A DNA stretch of 64,000 nucleotides from CAZGAQ01 sp964523405 (GTDB taxonomy: Bacteria; Planctomycetota; Phycisphaerae; UBA1845; Fen-1342): NCBI GenBank assembly GCA_964523405.1, contig CAZGAQ010000004.1:62001-126000 (forward strand), given 5' to 3'. A program made the translations under genes and the position numbers. Below, in pieces: positions 53,317 through 61,567 of the stretch; position 1 is the first letter of the stretch, and each line of letters begins with the position of its first letter. The notes under the pieces are model-generated. The model saw nothing but the letters and a program-made list of their open reading frames with translations, ran no database searches and had not been told where the DNA came from.

Positions 53317-54351
53317 ATGTTTCGTAACAAGCGGTCCCAGCTATCGGCGTTTACCCTGATCGAACTGCTAGTAGTCGTCGCGATCATCGCGCTGCTGCTG
53401 TCGATCCTGTTGCCTTCTCTGAGCCAGGCGCGCGAACAGGCCAAGTCCATCAAGTGCCTGGCCAACCTGAAGGCGTTCTCGCAAGGCGTGTCCGTCTACG
53501 CCACCGGCGAACGCGACATGCTCCCCGCCCCTCTGCACCCCGCGGTCTTCAAGAATCAATCGCTCGATTCCTACAAGGAATACGGTGTTACCGACCCCGC
53601 GACCGCGATGTACTACCAGGGCCGACAGATCACCTGGAAGATTCGCAAAACCTTCTCGGACTCGAGCGAAATGAAGGGCGGGGCCACCGACCAGGTCGCC
53701 ACATGCCCCACCGCAGTCGGCTACAATACAGAAGCGAACGTCCGCGCAATCGGCATTCGTGCCTCCCGCGGCATCTACCCCACGTACTACTCGCTGAACC
53801 ACTGGGGCGGAGAGGCACCGGAGGGCCTCACGTTCGGCAGTCCGCGGGCGACGAACCCGGGCATGTATTTTGGCTTCAGTCCCTCCAACACGCCGGCGGC
53901 GTGGAGCCCCGGGGACTTGGCCACGATGGCGAAGTACCCTGGACAGCCCATCACGAAAATCCCCAAGGCCAGCGACGAATGGATGATCGCGGATGCCTGG
54001 CAGCGGCAGACCGGTAACCCGCTCTACGCCGAGTTCCAGCAGGAAGGGCCCTATCAGTCGGCCTGGAGCGGTGTCGCGATGCCCCTGTCACCTCCACACT
54101 TCTCCAAGACGTCGGTGGACGTGACCTACATGAGCGATGCCGACCGGATTGGTGCCGGGTCAACGGTCGCCAGGAACCGCAAGGACGGACGGACCAACAC
54201 CGGCTATTTCGACGGCCATGCGTCCGCTGTGCCTTCTCTCCGCCTGATGATCGGCAACAACGTTCTGCTGTACGGCTTCAAGGGCACGGTCAACCCGGCC
54301 CAGGTGAACCCTCCGCCGGAGAACAACGCCTGGAAGGCCGTTTGGAAGTAA
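53317..54351 (+). CDS. prepilin-type protein with C-terminal FDGHA motif
   Basis: A 344-residue protein with the prepilin signal FTLIELLVVVAIIALLLSILLPSL (cited by FTLIELLVVVAIIALL) after a short polar leader, then NLKAFSQGVSVYATGERDMLP, as in the large planctomycete family of pseudopilin-like proteins, which ends with a GRTNTGYFDGHA block near residue 295. ATG 53317 follows GGAGCGAG by eight bases; ATG 53299 has its AGGA adjacent. Such genes are numerous in Planctomycetota and their filaments have not been shown. Upstream is an AT-rich island and a TATAAT; a terminator follows directly. It stands alone, apart from the 4.8-11.8 kb operon. Confidence 0.92.
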   Translation: MFRNKRSQLSAFTLIELLVVVAIIALLLSILLPSLSQAREQAKSIKCLANLKAFSQGVSVYATGERDMLPAPLHPAVFKNQSLDSYKEYGVTDPATAMYYQGRQITWKIRKTFSDSSEMKGGATDQVATCPTAVGYNTEANVRAIGIRASRGIYPTYYSLNHWGGEAPEGLTFGSPRATNPGMYFGFSPSNTPAAWSPGDLATMAKYPGQPITKIPKASDEWMIADAWQRQTGNPLYAEFQQEGPYQSAWSGVAMPLSPPHFSKTSVDVTYMSDADRIGAGSTVARNRKDGRTNTGYFDGHASAVPSLRLMIGNNVLLYGFKGTVNPAQVNPPPENNAWKAVWK

Positions 54352-54388
54352 CCGCCAGCTAGATTCGATCGAGAACAATGATCTTTCC

Positions 54389-54432
54389 CCGGCCCGTGTG
54401 ACGTCCACCGTCGCGCGGGCCGGCTCCTTTTT
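54389..54432 (+). terminator. intrinsic terminator of the prepilin-like gene
   Basis: CCGGCCCG (54389-54396) and CGGGCCGG (54416-54423), then CTCCTTTTT. The loop is long (19 bases) but contains further pairing. The rest of the gap to 54627 is pyrimidine-rich with the phrase TTTCACCTTTGCACG repeated. Confidence 0.75.
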
Positions 54433-54627
54433 CTCGCCGGACCCCGTACTCGCCCGGCGCCGCAGTCACGCACGTTCACCTTTGCACGCCTCCGCCGCGC
54501 CCCCTTTTATTCGTTTTCACTTTTTCACCTTTGCACGTTTTCACGTCTCCCGCCCAACCGTGCCCCCGTGGTCACTGTGTTACTTGGTCACCTTTTCCCG
54601 CCTTCCCACCCGGCACACCGCCGCCCC

Positions 54628-56655
54628 TCACGCAAACACCCCGTGCACATACCACTCCCCCTCCCCCATCGTCCGAAACAGCCAGTACTGCTCCCCCTCC
54701 GCCGTCGTCACCCGAAAGTAATCCCGCCGCACGTCCGGCCCACGCCACCACGCCGTCTCGATCCGCTCCGGCCCGCTCGCCTCCGCCACCACGTACTCCC
54801 GCCCGCCATACCAAAACCACGTCGGCGGCCCGTCCGGAACCAGCGCAATCACCCGCACCAACACCGGCCGCGCGAGTAGCCGCACCGGCCGCGGCAGGCG
54901 CAGGGTGGGGTGGGCGTCTCGCCCGCCAGGCAGGGTGGGGTGGGCGTCCCGCCCGCCAAGATTTGGCCGCACCCCCATCCCCTGTCCCGACGACCCTCCG
55001 CTGCTCGCCGCCGGCCCCACCTGGTCCGCCTCCAACCCCGCCTCCGCCACACACACGCACCGAAACGCCATCTCCGGCTGGTGATCATCCACCAGCTCCG
55101 GCCGCACCACCGCCCCATACCCCACCCGCCCCGCAACCTGATCAATCAGCGTCCCCAAATCCTCCTCATCCCCCGGCTCCCGCGGCACAAACAGCTCCCC
55201 CTGCCCCGCGTGCCAGCGCGAAATCTCCCGCGCCACCAACCGCAGCCCCACCGGCCCCGGATTCGGATCGAACAACTCTACGTGACTGCGGCGAACCACC
55301 TCCGCCGAAGCGGCCCCCCCACTCCCCTCCCTCCCAGGGAGGGGTTTGGGGAGGCTAAAGCCGTCACTCTCCGCGCGACCCCTAAACGCCGTACCCTCCC
55401 GTAGTCCCCCCTGAGAGGGGGGACGGTCCGCGCCGCCTTCACCCCCCTCCCTCTCACGGAGCGACCGGGGGAGGGCGTCTTCTCCCCCCTCCCCCTTGGG
55501 GAGGGGTTGGGGGAAGGTGTCACTTCCCGCATCTCCGCCTCCCTTGGGGGACCGACCTCCGGTCGGTCTCACGTGAGAGAAAGCGGCCTCTTCTCCCATC
55601 CCCCCCTCCACCCGCTCCAACTTCTCCGCCAAAAGCTGCAGCACATGCTCACGCCGCCGCGACGCCCGCGCCAGCGCCACCACCACCACCTGCGGCGGCC
55701 GTCCCTCGTAGTACAGCACGCAGTCCAGCCGGCGCAGCCCCGCCGCGCGCCGCTCCACCACCGCGAAAATCTCGTCCAGCAACTCCCCCGCCACCCGCAC
55801 CAGCGCGCGCGTGTCCGCCACCGGCCCTTCAAACCGCCGCCCCGCCTGCGGTACATCCACCGGCTGATGCGGCTGCACCCCCTCAAACACCTCTCCCAGC
55901 GCCTGCTGCAAACACCGCACCAGCCCCGCCCCAAACCGCGCCGGCAGCGTCGCTCGCGGCAGCGTCAGCAAATCCCCGATCGTCCGCACCCCCAGCGCCG
56001 CCAGCCGCTCGGCCACCACCGCCTCGATGCGCAGCCTCTCCGGCGGCAGCGGCGCCAAATAGGCGCTGCCCTGCCCCACCGGCACCAGACACAACTCTTC
56101 TCGCCCGCTGCTCGCCAGCGCCTGCGCCGCCCCCACCGTGTCCGCCACCGCCACCCGCGCCGTAAAGCCCCGGCGCGCCAGGCCCGCCACGACCTGACGC
56201 GCCAGACGCTCCTCTCCTCCAAAGAGCAACTCGCAGCCGGTGATATCCACCAACAGCGTGTCCGGCTCCACCGGCTCCACGATCGGACTGAACCGCACCG
56301 CCCAGTCCGCCAACCGCACCAGCGCCGCCCGGTCCCGCGCCGGCTCGTGCTCCCGCGCCTCCAACTCCGGCACGATCGCCTGCGCCTGACCGAGCGTCAG
56401 CCCCGCTCGCAAACCTGCCGCCCGCGCCTGCGGACAAACCTCCGCCACCACCAACGCCGCCCCCACCGCCCGCGTCAACGCCAACGGCCGCTCCGCCGGC
56501 ACCAACGCCGGTGTAGCCGTTGTAGCCTCCGCAGTTGCCGCCCGCGCCGGCGCCATCCGCGCCGCCACCGGCGCCCCCTCACCCGCCGCGGCGCCTTCGC
56601 TCCGCACCCGCTCCGTCGACAGGTACGGCAGATGCACACACAGGATGCGCCGCAT
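54628..56655 (-). CDS. imuB: ImuB, Y-family polymerase-like mutasome protein, with in-frame repeat inserts
   Basis: Catalytically inactive DinB-like partner of DnaE2 in SOS mutagenesis. It starts MRRILCVHLPYLSTERVR, without the DMDAFFASVE acid of active Y polymerases, and the palm reads LLVDITGCELLFGGEERL without the catalytic Asp-Glu pair, both as in ImuB. Thumb and little-finger parts follow (LPARFGAGLVRCLQQALGE). 675 residues versus about 500 is explained by two low-complexity inserts: residues 352-455 (LPKGEGGEDALPRSLREREG and similar) and 563-586 (GGRDAHPTLPGGRDAHPTL). It overlaps the end of imuA by 77 bases. DnaE2 is not in the window. Confidence 0.9.
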   Translation of the reverse strand: MRRILCVHLPYLSTERVRSEGAAAGEGAPVAARMAPARAATAEATTATPALVPAERPLALTRAVGAALVVAEVCPQARAAGLRAGLTLGQAQAIVPELEAREHEPARDRAALVRLADWAVRFSPIVEPVEPDTLLVDITGCELLFGGEERLARQVVAGLARRGFTARVAVADTVGAAQALASSGREELCLVPVGQGSAYLAPLPPERLRIEAVVAERLAALGVRTIGDLLTLPRATLPARFGAGLVRCLQQALGEVFEGVQPHQPVDVPQAGRRFEGPVADTRALVRVAGELLDEIFAVVERRAAGLRRLDCVLYYEGRPPQVVVVALARASRRREHVLQLLAEKLERVEGGMGEEAAFSHVRPTGGRSPKGGGDAGSDTFPQPLPKGEGGEDALPRSLREREGGEGGADRPPSQGGLREGTAFRGRAESDGFSLPKPLPGREGSGGAASAEVVRRSHVELFDPNPGPVGLRLVAREISRWHAGQGELFVPREPGDEEDLGTLIDQVAGRVGYGAVVRPELVDDHQPEMAFRCVCVAEAGLEADQVGPAASSGGSSGQGMGVRPNLGGRDAHPTLPGGRDAHPTLRLPRPVRLLARPVLVRVIALVPDGPPTWFWYGGREYVVAEASGPERIETAWWRGPDVRRDYFRVTTAEGEQYWLFRTMGEGEWYVHGVFA
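54901..54960. repeat. 30-bp tandem repeat inside imuB
   Basis: Two units, 54901-54930 and 54931-54960, each beginning CAGGGTGGGGTGGGCGTC and ending GCCCGCC plus two bases; they differ at two positions. The unit contains a GGGCG/CGCCC dyad. Being 30 bases, it adds ten residues per unit (read GGRDAHPTLP). Confidence 0.85.
55323..55530. repeat. cluster of CTCCCTCCC-type repeats inside imuB
   Basis: At least three units related to the RND repeats: CCCCTCCCTCCCAGGGAGG near 55324-55342 with GGGGAGGCTAAAGCC after it, CCCTCCCTCTCACGGAGCG near 55446, and CCCCCTCCCCCTTGGGGAGG near 55488. Read in frame on the minus strand as LPKPLPGREGSGG, LPRSLREREGGEG and FPQPLPKGEGGED. Confidence 0.75.
55545..55569. 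repeat. GACCGACC palindrome inside imuB
   Basis: GACCGACC (55550-55557), TCC, GGTCGGTC (55561-55568), preceded by TGGGG. A 25-base stretch is identical to the intergenic copy at 63847-63871. In imuB it is read as RPTGGRSPK. Confidence 0.85.
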
Positions 56656-57979
56656 CGGGTAACTCCACGATTACCGGCTCGCGCAGCCCCCCACCACGCA
56701 ACTTCAAAATCGTCACTTCCACCCGCCGCGGCCCGCGCTCGCCTCTCACCGGCACACACCGCAGCCGCGTGGCCGCAAACGTGTGCCCCCGCTCCTCCGC
56801 GCGAATCACCAGCCCCAGCCCGCCCCCCGCCTCCGCCGCAAGCTGCAGCCGCCGCGTCGCCCGCGCCTCCACCGTGCGCAGCGGCAACACCACGGCCGCA
56901 ATCGCTCGGCACCGCAGCGCCTGCTCCCCCACCCATAAAGCATCCGCCGCGCGCGGCGTCCGAACGATCAGCAACCGGCCCAACGGCACGCCAATCTGGG
57001 CCGCGCCCGGCGGATAAAAGTCCAGCGTCGTATCCACATACAACACCCAGCGCCACGCCCGCCCCGCGTGCGTGTGCATGTACCCCTGCTCTGTAACCAG
57101 TCCTCCCGTGTGCCTCTGCTCTGCGACCGATCCCGCCGTGTGCCTCTGTCCTGCAACCGATCCTCCCGTGTGCCACTGCTCTGTGAGCAGTGGGGGATGG
57201 GGCAGACCCTCGGACATGGCAGAATCCCCGGACGGCGTCACACTGCCGCCTTCAAGCCACTGCTGACATAGCAGTGGCACCCTCGACAGCGCCACCCGCC
57301 GCCCCATGAAAAGCGAAGCGGAAACGACCGGGGAGCATGGGCCTCCGGCCCGTTTCCGGCGGGGTAACGCTGTTAGCAAGCGAGCACCCCCCGTGTGCTC
57401 TGTGAGCAGTGGCGATGGTCCGTGATCACTCGCCACCCCCCCACCCGCCGCTAGCGCCGCGGTGCGCAGCGCCAACGTGTGTGCCGCCGCCCCCTCCACC
57501 GGCCGCCCGCCCGCACACGGAATCACCAGCTCATGAACGGCCCCACCCGCCAACCCGCCCCCCAGCGCTGCATCCAGTGCCGCCAGGCCAGTCGGACAAA
57601 TGCCCGCCTCCTCATCGCGCCACTGCAGCGCCCGCACCTGCTCGGCAAGCTGCGCCAGACGCAGCCGAATCGGCGTCCGCGCCAACATCGGCCCCGACGC
57701 CAACTCCAACGTCGGCGCCGCCACGTGCCCGGCCGGCAGCGCTGCCGCCGGCTCCGGCCCCGACTCCGATTCCGCCATCGGAATCGACGCCCGCATCGAC
57801 ACGGGCATCGGCGTCAACGTCAGCGCCGCGTTCGGCTCTTGCGTCGACATCGATATCGACATGAACGCCGGTACCGATGCCGGCGCCGGCCTAAGCACCG
57901 GCCCCGACATCGACCCCGCGGCCGCAGCGGCGCGCACCGCGGGCGCTCCCCGTAATTCCTCGGGTCTCGAAAGCACCAT
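56579..57979 (-). CDS. imuA: ImuA-like (RecA-fold) mutasome protein, with in-frame repeat inserts
   Basis: Upstream partner of imuB. Residues 100-180 (IRLRLAQLAEQVRALQW, ICPTGLAALDAALGGGLAGGAVHELV) and 300-450 (VLYVDTTLDFYPPGAAQIGVPLGRLLIVR cited by IGVPLGRLLIVR, then VRGERGPRRVEVTILKLRGG) match the ImuA/RecA-like family, usually about 220-260 residues. Here 466 residues are read: the first 95 are Met/Ser/Pro/Ala-rich from simple-sequence DNA, and residues 200-305 come from three repeat types, including decapeptides such as QRHTAGSVAE. ATG 57979 is used; ATG 57688 (MLARTPIRL) may be the true start. Alternatively the gene is decayed but still open. Confidence 0.75.
   Translation of the reverse strand: MVLSRPEELRGAPAVRAAAAAGSMSGPVLRPAPASVPAFMSISMSTQEPNAALTLTPMPVSMRASIPMAESESGPEPAAALPAGHVAAPTLELASGPMLARTPIRLRLAQLAEQVRALQWRDEEAGICPTGLAALDAALGGGLAGGAVHELVIPCAGGRPVEGAAAHTLALRTAALAAGGGVASDHGPSPLLTEHTGGARLLTALPRRKRAGGPCSPVVSASLFMGRRVALSRVPLLCQQWLEGGSVTPSGDSAMSEGLPHPPLLTEQWHTGGSVAGQRHTAGSVAEQRHTGGLVTEQGYMHTHAGRAWRWVLYVDTTLDFYPPGAAQIGVPLGRLLIVRTPRAADALWVGEQALRCRAIAAVVLPLRTVEARATRRLQLAAEAGGGLGLVIRAEERGHTFAATRLRCVPVRGERGPRRVEVTILKLRGGGLREPVIVELPDAAHPVCASAVPVDGAGAERRRRGG
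57068..57194. repeat. tandem 30-bp array of GCCACTGCT-type units inside imuA
   Basis: About four units of 30 bases, each starting GTGTGC: degenerate unit from 57068, two clean 30-bp units GTGTGCCTCTG... from about 57109 and 57139, then a full palindrome GCCACTGCT (57172-57180), CTGTG, AGCAGTGGG. A dispersed repeat has amplified in steps of ten codons and stayed in frame. Confidence 0.8.
57256..57278. repeat. GCCACTGCT-family palindrome inside imuA
   Basis: Perfect 9-bp hairpin GCCACTGCT (57256-57264), GACAT, AGCAGTGGC (57270-57278), opposite loop sense to the unit at 57172. A further half-unit (GCTCTGTGAGCAGTGGC) lies near 57399. Confidence 0.8.
57302..57357. repeat. 56-bp repeat, copy 1 (inside imuA)
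   Basis: Begins CCCCATGAAAAG and continues CCGGGGAGCATGGGCCTCC to CGTTTCC. Matches 58136-58191 at 49 of 56 positions. The core contains GGGCCTCCGGCCC, a short dyad. Confidence 0.85.
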
Positions 57980-58239
57980 GATCCGTTCCCACAAATCCGG
58001 GCGCCACCGCCCGGCCCACAACCCTAACCATAACCTAACTTGTAGCAGAATGCAAGGAAATCCGCCCCCGCCCGGCCCGAACACGCCCCCCAACATCCAC
58101 CCCTCAATCCACCACTCCGACGCCCCGGTGCAGCGCCCCATCGAAAGTGCAGCGCAAACAACCGGGGAGCATGGGCCTCCGGCCCGTCTCCACAGACAGG
58201 GACGCCCACACTTCCAGAGGACTTGGTGGGCGACGGGAC
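57980..58239. other. region upstream of imuA
   Basis: 260 bases with the second copy of the 56-bp repeat at its right end. No promoter or LexA-type operator is evident to me. Confidence 0.4.
58136..58191. repeat. 56-bp repeat, copy 2 (upstream of imuA)
   Basis: Begins CCCCATCGAAAG and ends CGTCTCC; same orientation as copy 1 at 57302. Shares CCGGGGAGCATGGGCCTCC exactly. Confidence 0.85.
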
Positions 58240-58752
58240 TCACACAGGTGTGCCACCCGCCCCATCCACCGAGTTGTCCACGCGCTGGTCATGCGCTGGC
58301 TGGACCTGCGCACGACTGCCCGAGATTGGGCGCCCGCATTCCGGACACACACCGCTCACATTGCCGGTCAGGTTGTACCCGCAGCCCCGACAGACTCCAT
58401 CTCTGTGCCGAGTCCGGCTCCAACGCAAGTACCGGATGACCATGAATGCACACGGCACAACCGCGGCGTTCACCGCCATCGCCGGCACAGAAACGCCGAC
58501 GAGTCGGTCGAAAAGCGGAAGGCGAATCACCTGCCAGCCGGGCATCTCTAGGTGATTGGGCGTGATCCGTCCGCTTTCCCACAAACGGACAGCAAGCGCC
58601 CGCTCTTCATCCAGCGTCATGCGACGTTCGACTTTGACCGGACGGAGTCTCAGGGACAAGAGTGGCCACCCACCTGTCGACCAGCCGCGCGGAATACCAT
58701 TCAGGACAACCGCACATCCTGCCGCTGCAATTGCCCACCAGGCCCATTTCAT
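58240..58752 (-). CDS. membrane protein with C-terminal zinc ribbon
   Basis: A 170-residue protein with an N-terminal membrane helix (WWAIAAAGCAVVLN), a middle exported region (MTLDEERALAVRLWESGRI), a second helix (VSVPAMAVNAAVVPCAFMVI) and a cytoplasmic zinc ribbon CRGCGYNLTGN with CPECGRPI. The ribbon is the planctomycete type seen in three other proteins here, but placed at the C-terminus. ATG 58752 is used in place of GTG 58779. Function unknown. It is 32 bases from the next minus-strand gene upstream and may share its transcript. Confidence 0.78.
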   Translation of the reverse strand: MKWAWWAIAAAGCAVVLNGIPRGWSTGGWPLLSLRLRPVKVERRMTLDEERALAVRLWESGRITPNHLEMPGWQVIRLPLFDRLVGVSVPAMAVNAAVVPCAFMVIRYLRWSRTRHRDGVCRGCGYNLTGNVSGVCPECGRPISGSRAQVQPAHDQRVDNSVDGAGGTPV

Positions 58753-58784
58753 CACGCGCCCCACGCACACACGCCTCACCCCCC

Positions 58785-61133
58785 CTACTCCCCCGGATAC
58801 ACAATCAGCCGATCGTGCGCAATCACCACCACATCATCAATCCCATCCCCCGTCACGTCGCCCACCAGCACCTCCCGCGGCTCGCCGTATGCATCCGGCG
58901 CGTCCGCGAACCGCTTGCCCTGAAACACCTGGATCCGCATGGCCCGCACAAGCTGCCCGCCCGGCAGCGTCGTCAGAATCTCTAAGGACGCCTTCCCCAT
59001 GTCGACCAGCGCGATGTCCCGCACGCCGTCGTGGTTCACGTCCCCCACCACCGCATCCGCCAGAAACGCGTCCTTCGTCTCCGACTCGTACGAATCCTGC
59101 TCCACCAGCGTCGGCGCCCGCTCGTCCGGCGTCAGCACCGCCAGCCGCGCCGGATCCGCCAAGAGCAGCGCCACCTTGCCGTCCCGCCCGATCGGCAACG
59201 CCGCCGTCGCCGTCAGCTCGAACGTCCCCACCGGCATCGTCTGCGCCAGCGCGTACGTCCGATCCTCACGCTGCTGGAACACCAGCACGTCGCCCGCCCG
59301 CTTGTCGTACATCACCAGTTGCGGTGCCCCGCCCGCCCGCGGCAACGCCGTCAGCCCCGTCAGCTTCACGTCCGCCGTCTCCGGGCTGTATTGGTCCACG
59401 ACCGTCCAGCGCCCGTCCCGCACCACCAGCGCCCGCGCCAGGTTCTCCTGCGCGACGATTACTTCCGGCTTCCCATCGCCGTTGATGTCCGCGACCGCAA
59501 ACGCCGCCAGCGACGCATCCTTGAGCAGGCTCGTCCGCTTCTCCGCCCCGCTGAACAACTCGAACTTCCCGTCTTCCGTCTGCAAATACGTCTTCGGCGT
59601 CGCGTATCGCACGAACAGCAGCAGGTCGTTGCGTCCGTCCTGATTCACGTCCACAAAGCGCAGCCCGGCCGGATCGTCATCCAGCCGGTCCACGCGATAC
59701 GTCGCCTCTTCCGCCCCCGCCCCCAGCCCGCGCACCACGAGCTTGAAGTCGTCGTCTTCCTTCGTCACGTACGCCAGCCGGTCCGCCTTCTCGCCCGCCT
59801 TGAGGCTCCCCACCGCCACCGCGTACGGCTCCCCGCGCGCCGCAATCCCGCTCGGATACGTCAGCCGCCCCTGCGCGAAGTGCGACACCCCGATCAGCTT
59901 CTCCTGCGCACTGGCCACCACCACTTCCAGACGCCCGTCGCCGTCCAGGTCGACGACCTGCACGTCCGTCATCTTCACCAGACCCGGATACGCCGCGCCC
60001 GCCCCCAGCCCGTCCGCCTCCCCGCGGAACAGAATGAGCTGCGCCGCCTCCGGATCGGCCGTCACGCAATCCGCCAGCCCGTCCCCGTCCACGTCGCCCA
60101 GTGCAAGGGGCCGCTGCTTGCTCGTACTCTTCACCGGGTACGAGTGCAGCCGCGGCGGCCAGTCGCCCGCCACGCCCGCGTCCCGCGGCAATTCCCAGCG
60201 ATAGTGCTTCAGCCGATTCGTCGCCTGCTCCACCCCATACAGATCATCCCCGCCCTTCCCGCTCAGCGGCCGCGCCACCGACATGCTCCGCAGCCGCGGA
60301 ATCCGCACCGGCCGCAGCGCCGCCAGCGTCCCGCTCTCCTCCTGCAGGCACACGTACACGCCGTACCGCTCGTCATCCGCCCCGATGATCAGGTCGTCGC
60401 GCCCGTCGCCGTTCACATCCGCCCGCAGCATCAGCATCGGGTTCTTGATCCCGTGGACCAGCCGCAGCGGCGGCGCCAGCCCACCCTGCTCCTTCTGCCG
60501 ATAGACGAGCAATACATCGCTGCCAAGCAGCGCCACATCCGTCCGCCCGTCATGATCGAAATCCCCCGCCGCCAGGCACCCGTTCCGCGGATTCCCGTCC
60601 GGCGCCCGCAAACTCTCCGGTGCACCCAACCCCCCGCCCGCCTTGCTCGGCAGCACGACCAGTTCCTTGGGCTCCCCAAAGAACACAATGTCCGCCCGCC
60701 CATCACCCGTGACATCCGCCACTTCTAGGGCAGCCACCTTATACGCCACCGGTATGTTCTCATTCCGCAGCGCACCGCGATTGGGAAGCTCGTTGCGATC
60801 CAGGTTGCGCGCTTCCTCGCTCACCGGCGCGTTCGGGTCCGGCTGATAGAACAGCTCGAACCGGCTCTGGTGCCCATTCCACAGCACCACGTCCACCCGC
60901 CCATCCCCGTTCAAATCCGCCAGCCGCAGATCGCTCAAACCAATCTTGAGCTTATAGATCTGCAGCGGGCCAAAGCCAAAGTGCCGCGCCAACTCGGCCT
61001 GCTGCTCGCTGGTCAGCCGCGTCGGCTGCGAAGCGGCAATCGCGGCTGTCGGCTGGGTGGCCGACAACGTGGGCTTCTCCGCCCCGCTTGCGAGAACCAG
61101 CGCGCCGAACAAGAAGATCGTGCCGAAGTCCAT
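58785..61133 (-). CDS. exported FG-GAP/VCBS repeat protein
   Basis: ATG 61133 with GAGGGAG seven bases upstream; signal peptide (TIFLFGALVLASGAE). The 782 residues hold at least eight FG-GAP/VCBS-type blades with calcium-binding loops: LADLNGDGRVDVVLW, VADVTGDGRADIVFF, AGDFDHDGRTDVALL, RADVNGDGRDDLIIG, LGDVDGDGLADCVT, VVDLDGDGRLEVVV, FVDVNQDGRNDLLLF and VADINGDGKPEVIV. This is an integrin-like beta-propeller, probably one and a half propellers. It is exported and Ca-binding; partner unknown. Such proteins are frequent in planctomycetes and often act in binding or surface display. Confidence 0.9.
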   Translation of the reverse strand: MDFGTIFLFGALVLASGAEKPTLSATQPTAAIAASQPTRLTSEQQAELARHFGFGPLQIYKLKIGLSDLRLADLNGDGRVDVVLWNGHQSRFELFYQPDPNAPVSEEARNLDRNELPNRGALRNENIPVAYKVAALEVADVTGDGRADIVFFGEPKELVVLPSKAGGGLGAPESLRAPDGNPRNGCLAAGDFDHDGRTDVALLGSDVLLVYRQKEQGGLAPPLRLVHGIKNPMLMLRADVNGDGRDDLIIGADDERYGVYVCLQEESGTLAALRPVRIPRLRSMSVARPLSGKGGDDLYGVEQATNRLKHYRWELPRDAGVAGDWPPRLHSYPVKSTSKQRPLALGDVDGDGLADCVTADPEAAQLILFRGEADGLGAGAAYPGLVKMTDVQVVDLDGDGRLEVVVASAQEKLIGVSHFAQGRLTYPSGIAARGEPYAVAVGSLKAGEKADRLAYVTKEDDDFKLVVRGLGAGAEEATYRVDRLDDDPAGLRFVDVNQDGRNDLLLFVRYATPKTYLQTEDGKFELFSGAEKRTSLLKDASLAAFAVADINGDGKPEVIVAQENLARALVVRDGRWTVVDQYSPETADVKLTGLTALPRAGGAPQLVMYDKRAGDVLVFQQREDRTYALAQTMPVGTFELTATAALPIGRDGKVALLLADPARLAVLTPDERAPTLVEQDSYESETKDAFLADAVVGDVNHDGVRDIALVDMGKASLEILTTLPGGQLVRAMRIQVFQGKRFADAPDAYGEPREVLVGDVTGDGIDDVVVIAHDRLIVYPGE

Positions 61134-61567
61134 CGTACGCTCCCTCTGCGGAAGTCCCGCGGGCGGCCGATTGTACGCCACACCCGCGCCACCTGCACGC
61201 GCCACGCGGGCTCGCCCCTCCCGCGCTGTCCGAGAATACCAGTTCCGGCGCGCCCTCCGACGCACTCGCAGGTTCCCGCCTGGTTCCAACGCTGTCACTA
61301 CTCGGACAGACCCTCGGCTACCCCGGCGCGAGCACCCGTCCCCTGTTGCTCAAGACTACAACTTCTTACTTGTGACCCCAGCGGCCGCTTCGCTATAGTG
61401 CGCACTGGAGGAAGCGAGAGTCGGCCCTGCCGGGTGGACTAATCCGCAAAACGCTGTGTGCGGCGGCGCCACAGGGCGCCCGCTTTGCTTTGGAGAGAGT
61501 GTCTGACGCGCCGGCCGAGTGCGCCGGCGCCGTGTGGAGTACTTGGGATCAGGGTAGGAGGATAGCT
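61134..61567. other. intergenic region upstream of the PEP-CTERM gene
   Basis: Divergent gap of 434 bases. It contains the promoter at 61370-61399 and then a leader of about 160 bases with GC hairpins (GGCGCC around 61467). No gene is called. Confidence 0.5.
61370..61399 (+). promoter_or_regulatory. promoter of the PEP-CTERM gene
   Basis: TTGTGA (61370-61375), 18-base spacer, TATAGT (61394-61399): four and five of six consensus positions. Start near 61406. Confidence 0.6.

Noticed and set aside
57068..57194. CRISPR array
   Set aside because: The 30-bp units are contiguous without spacers, and belong to a dispersed palindromic family.
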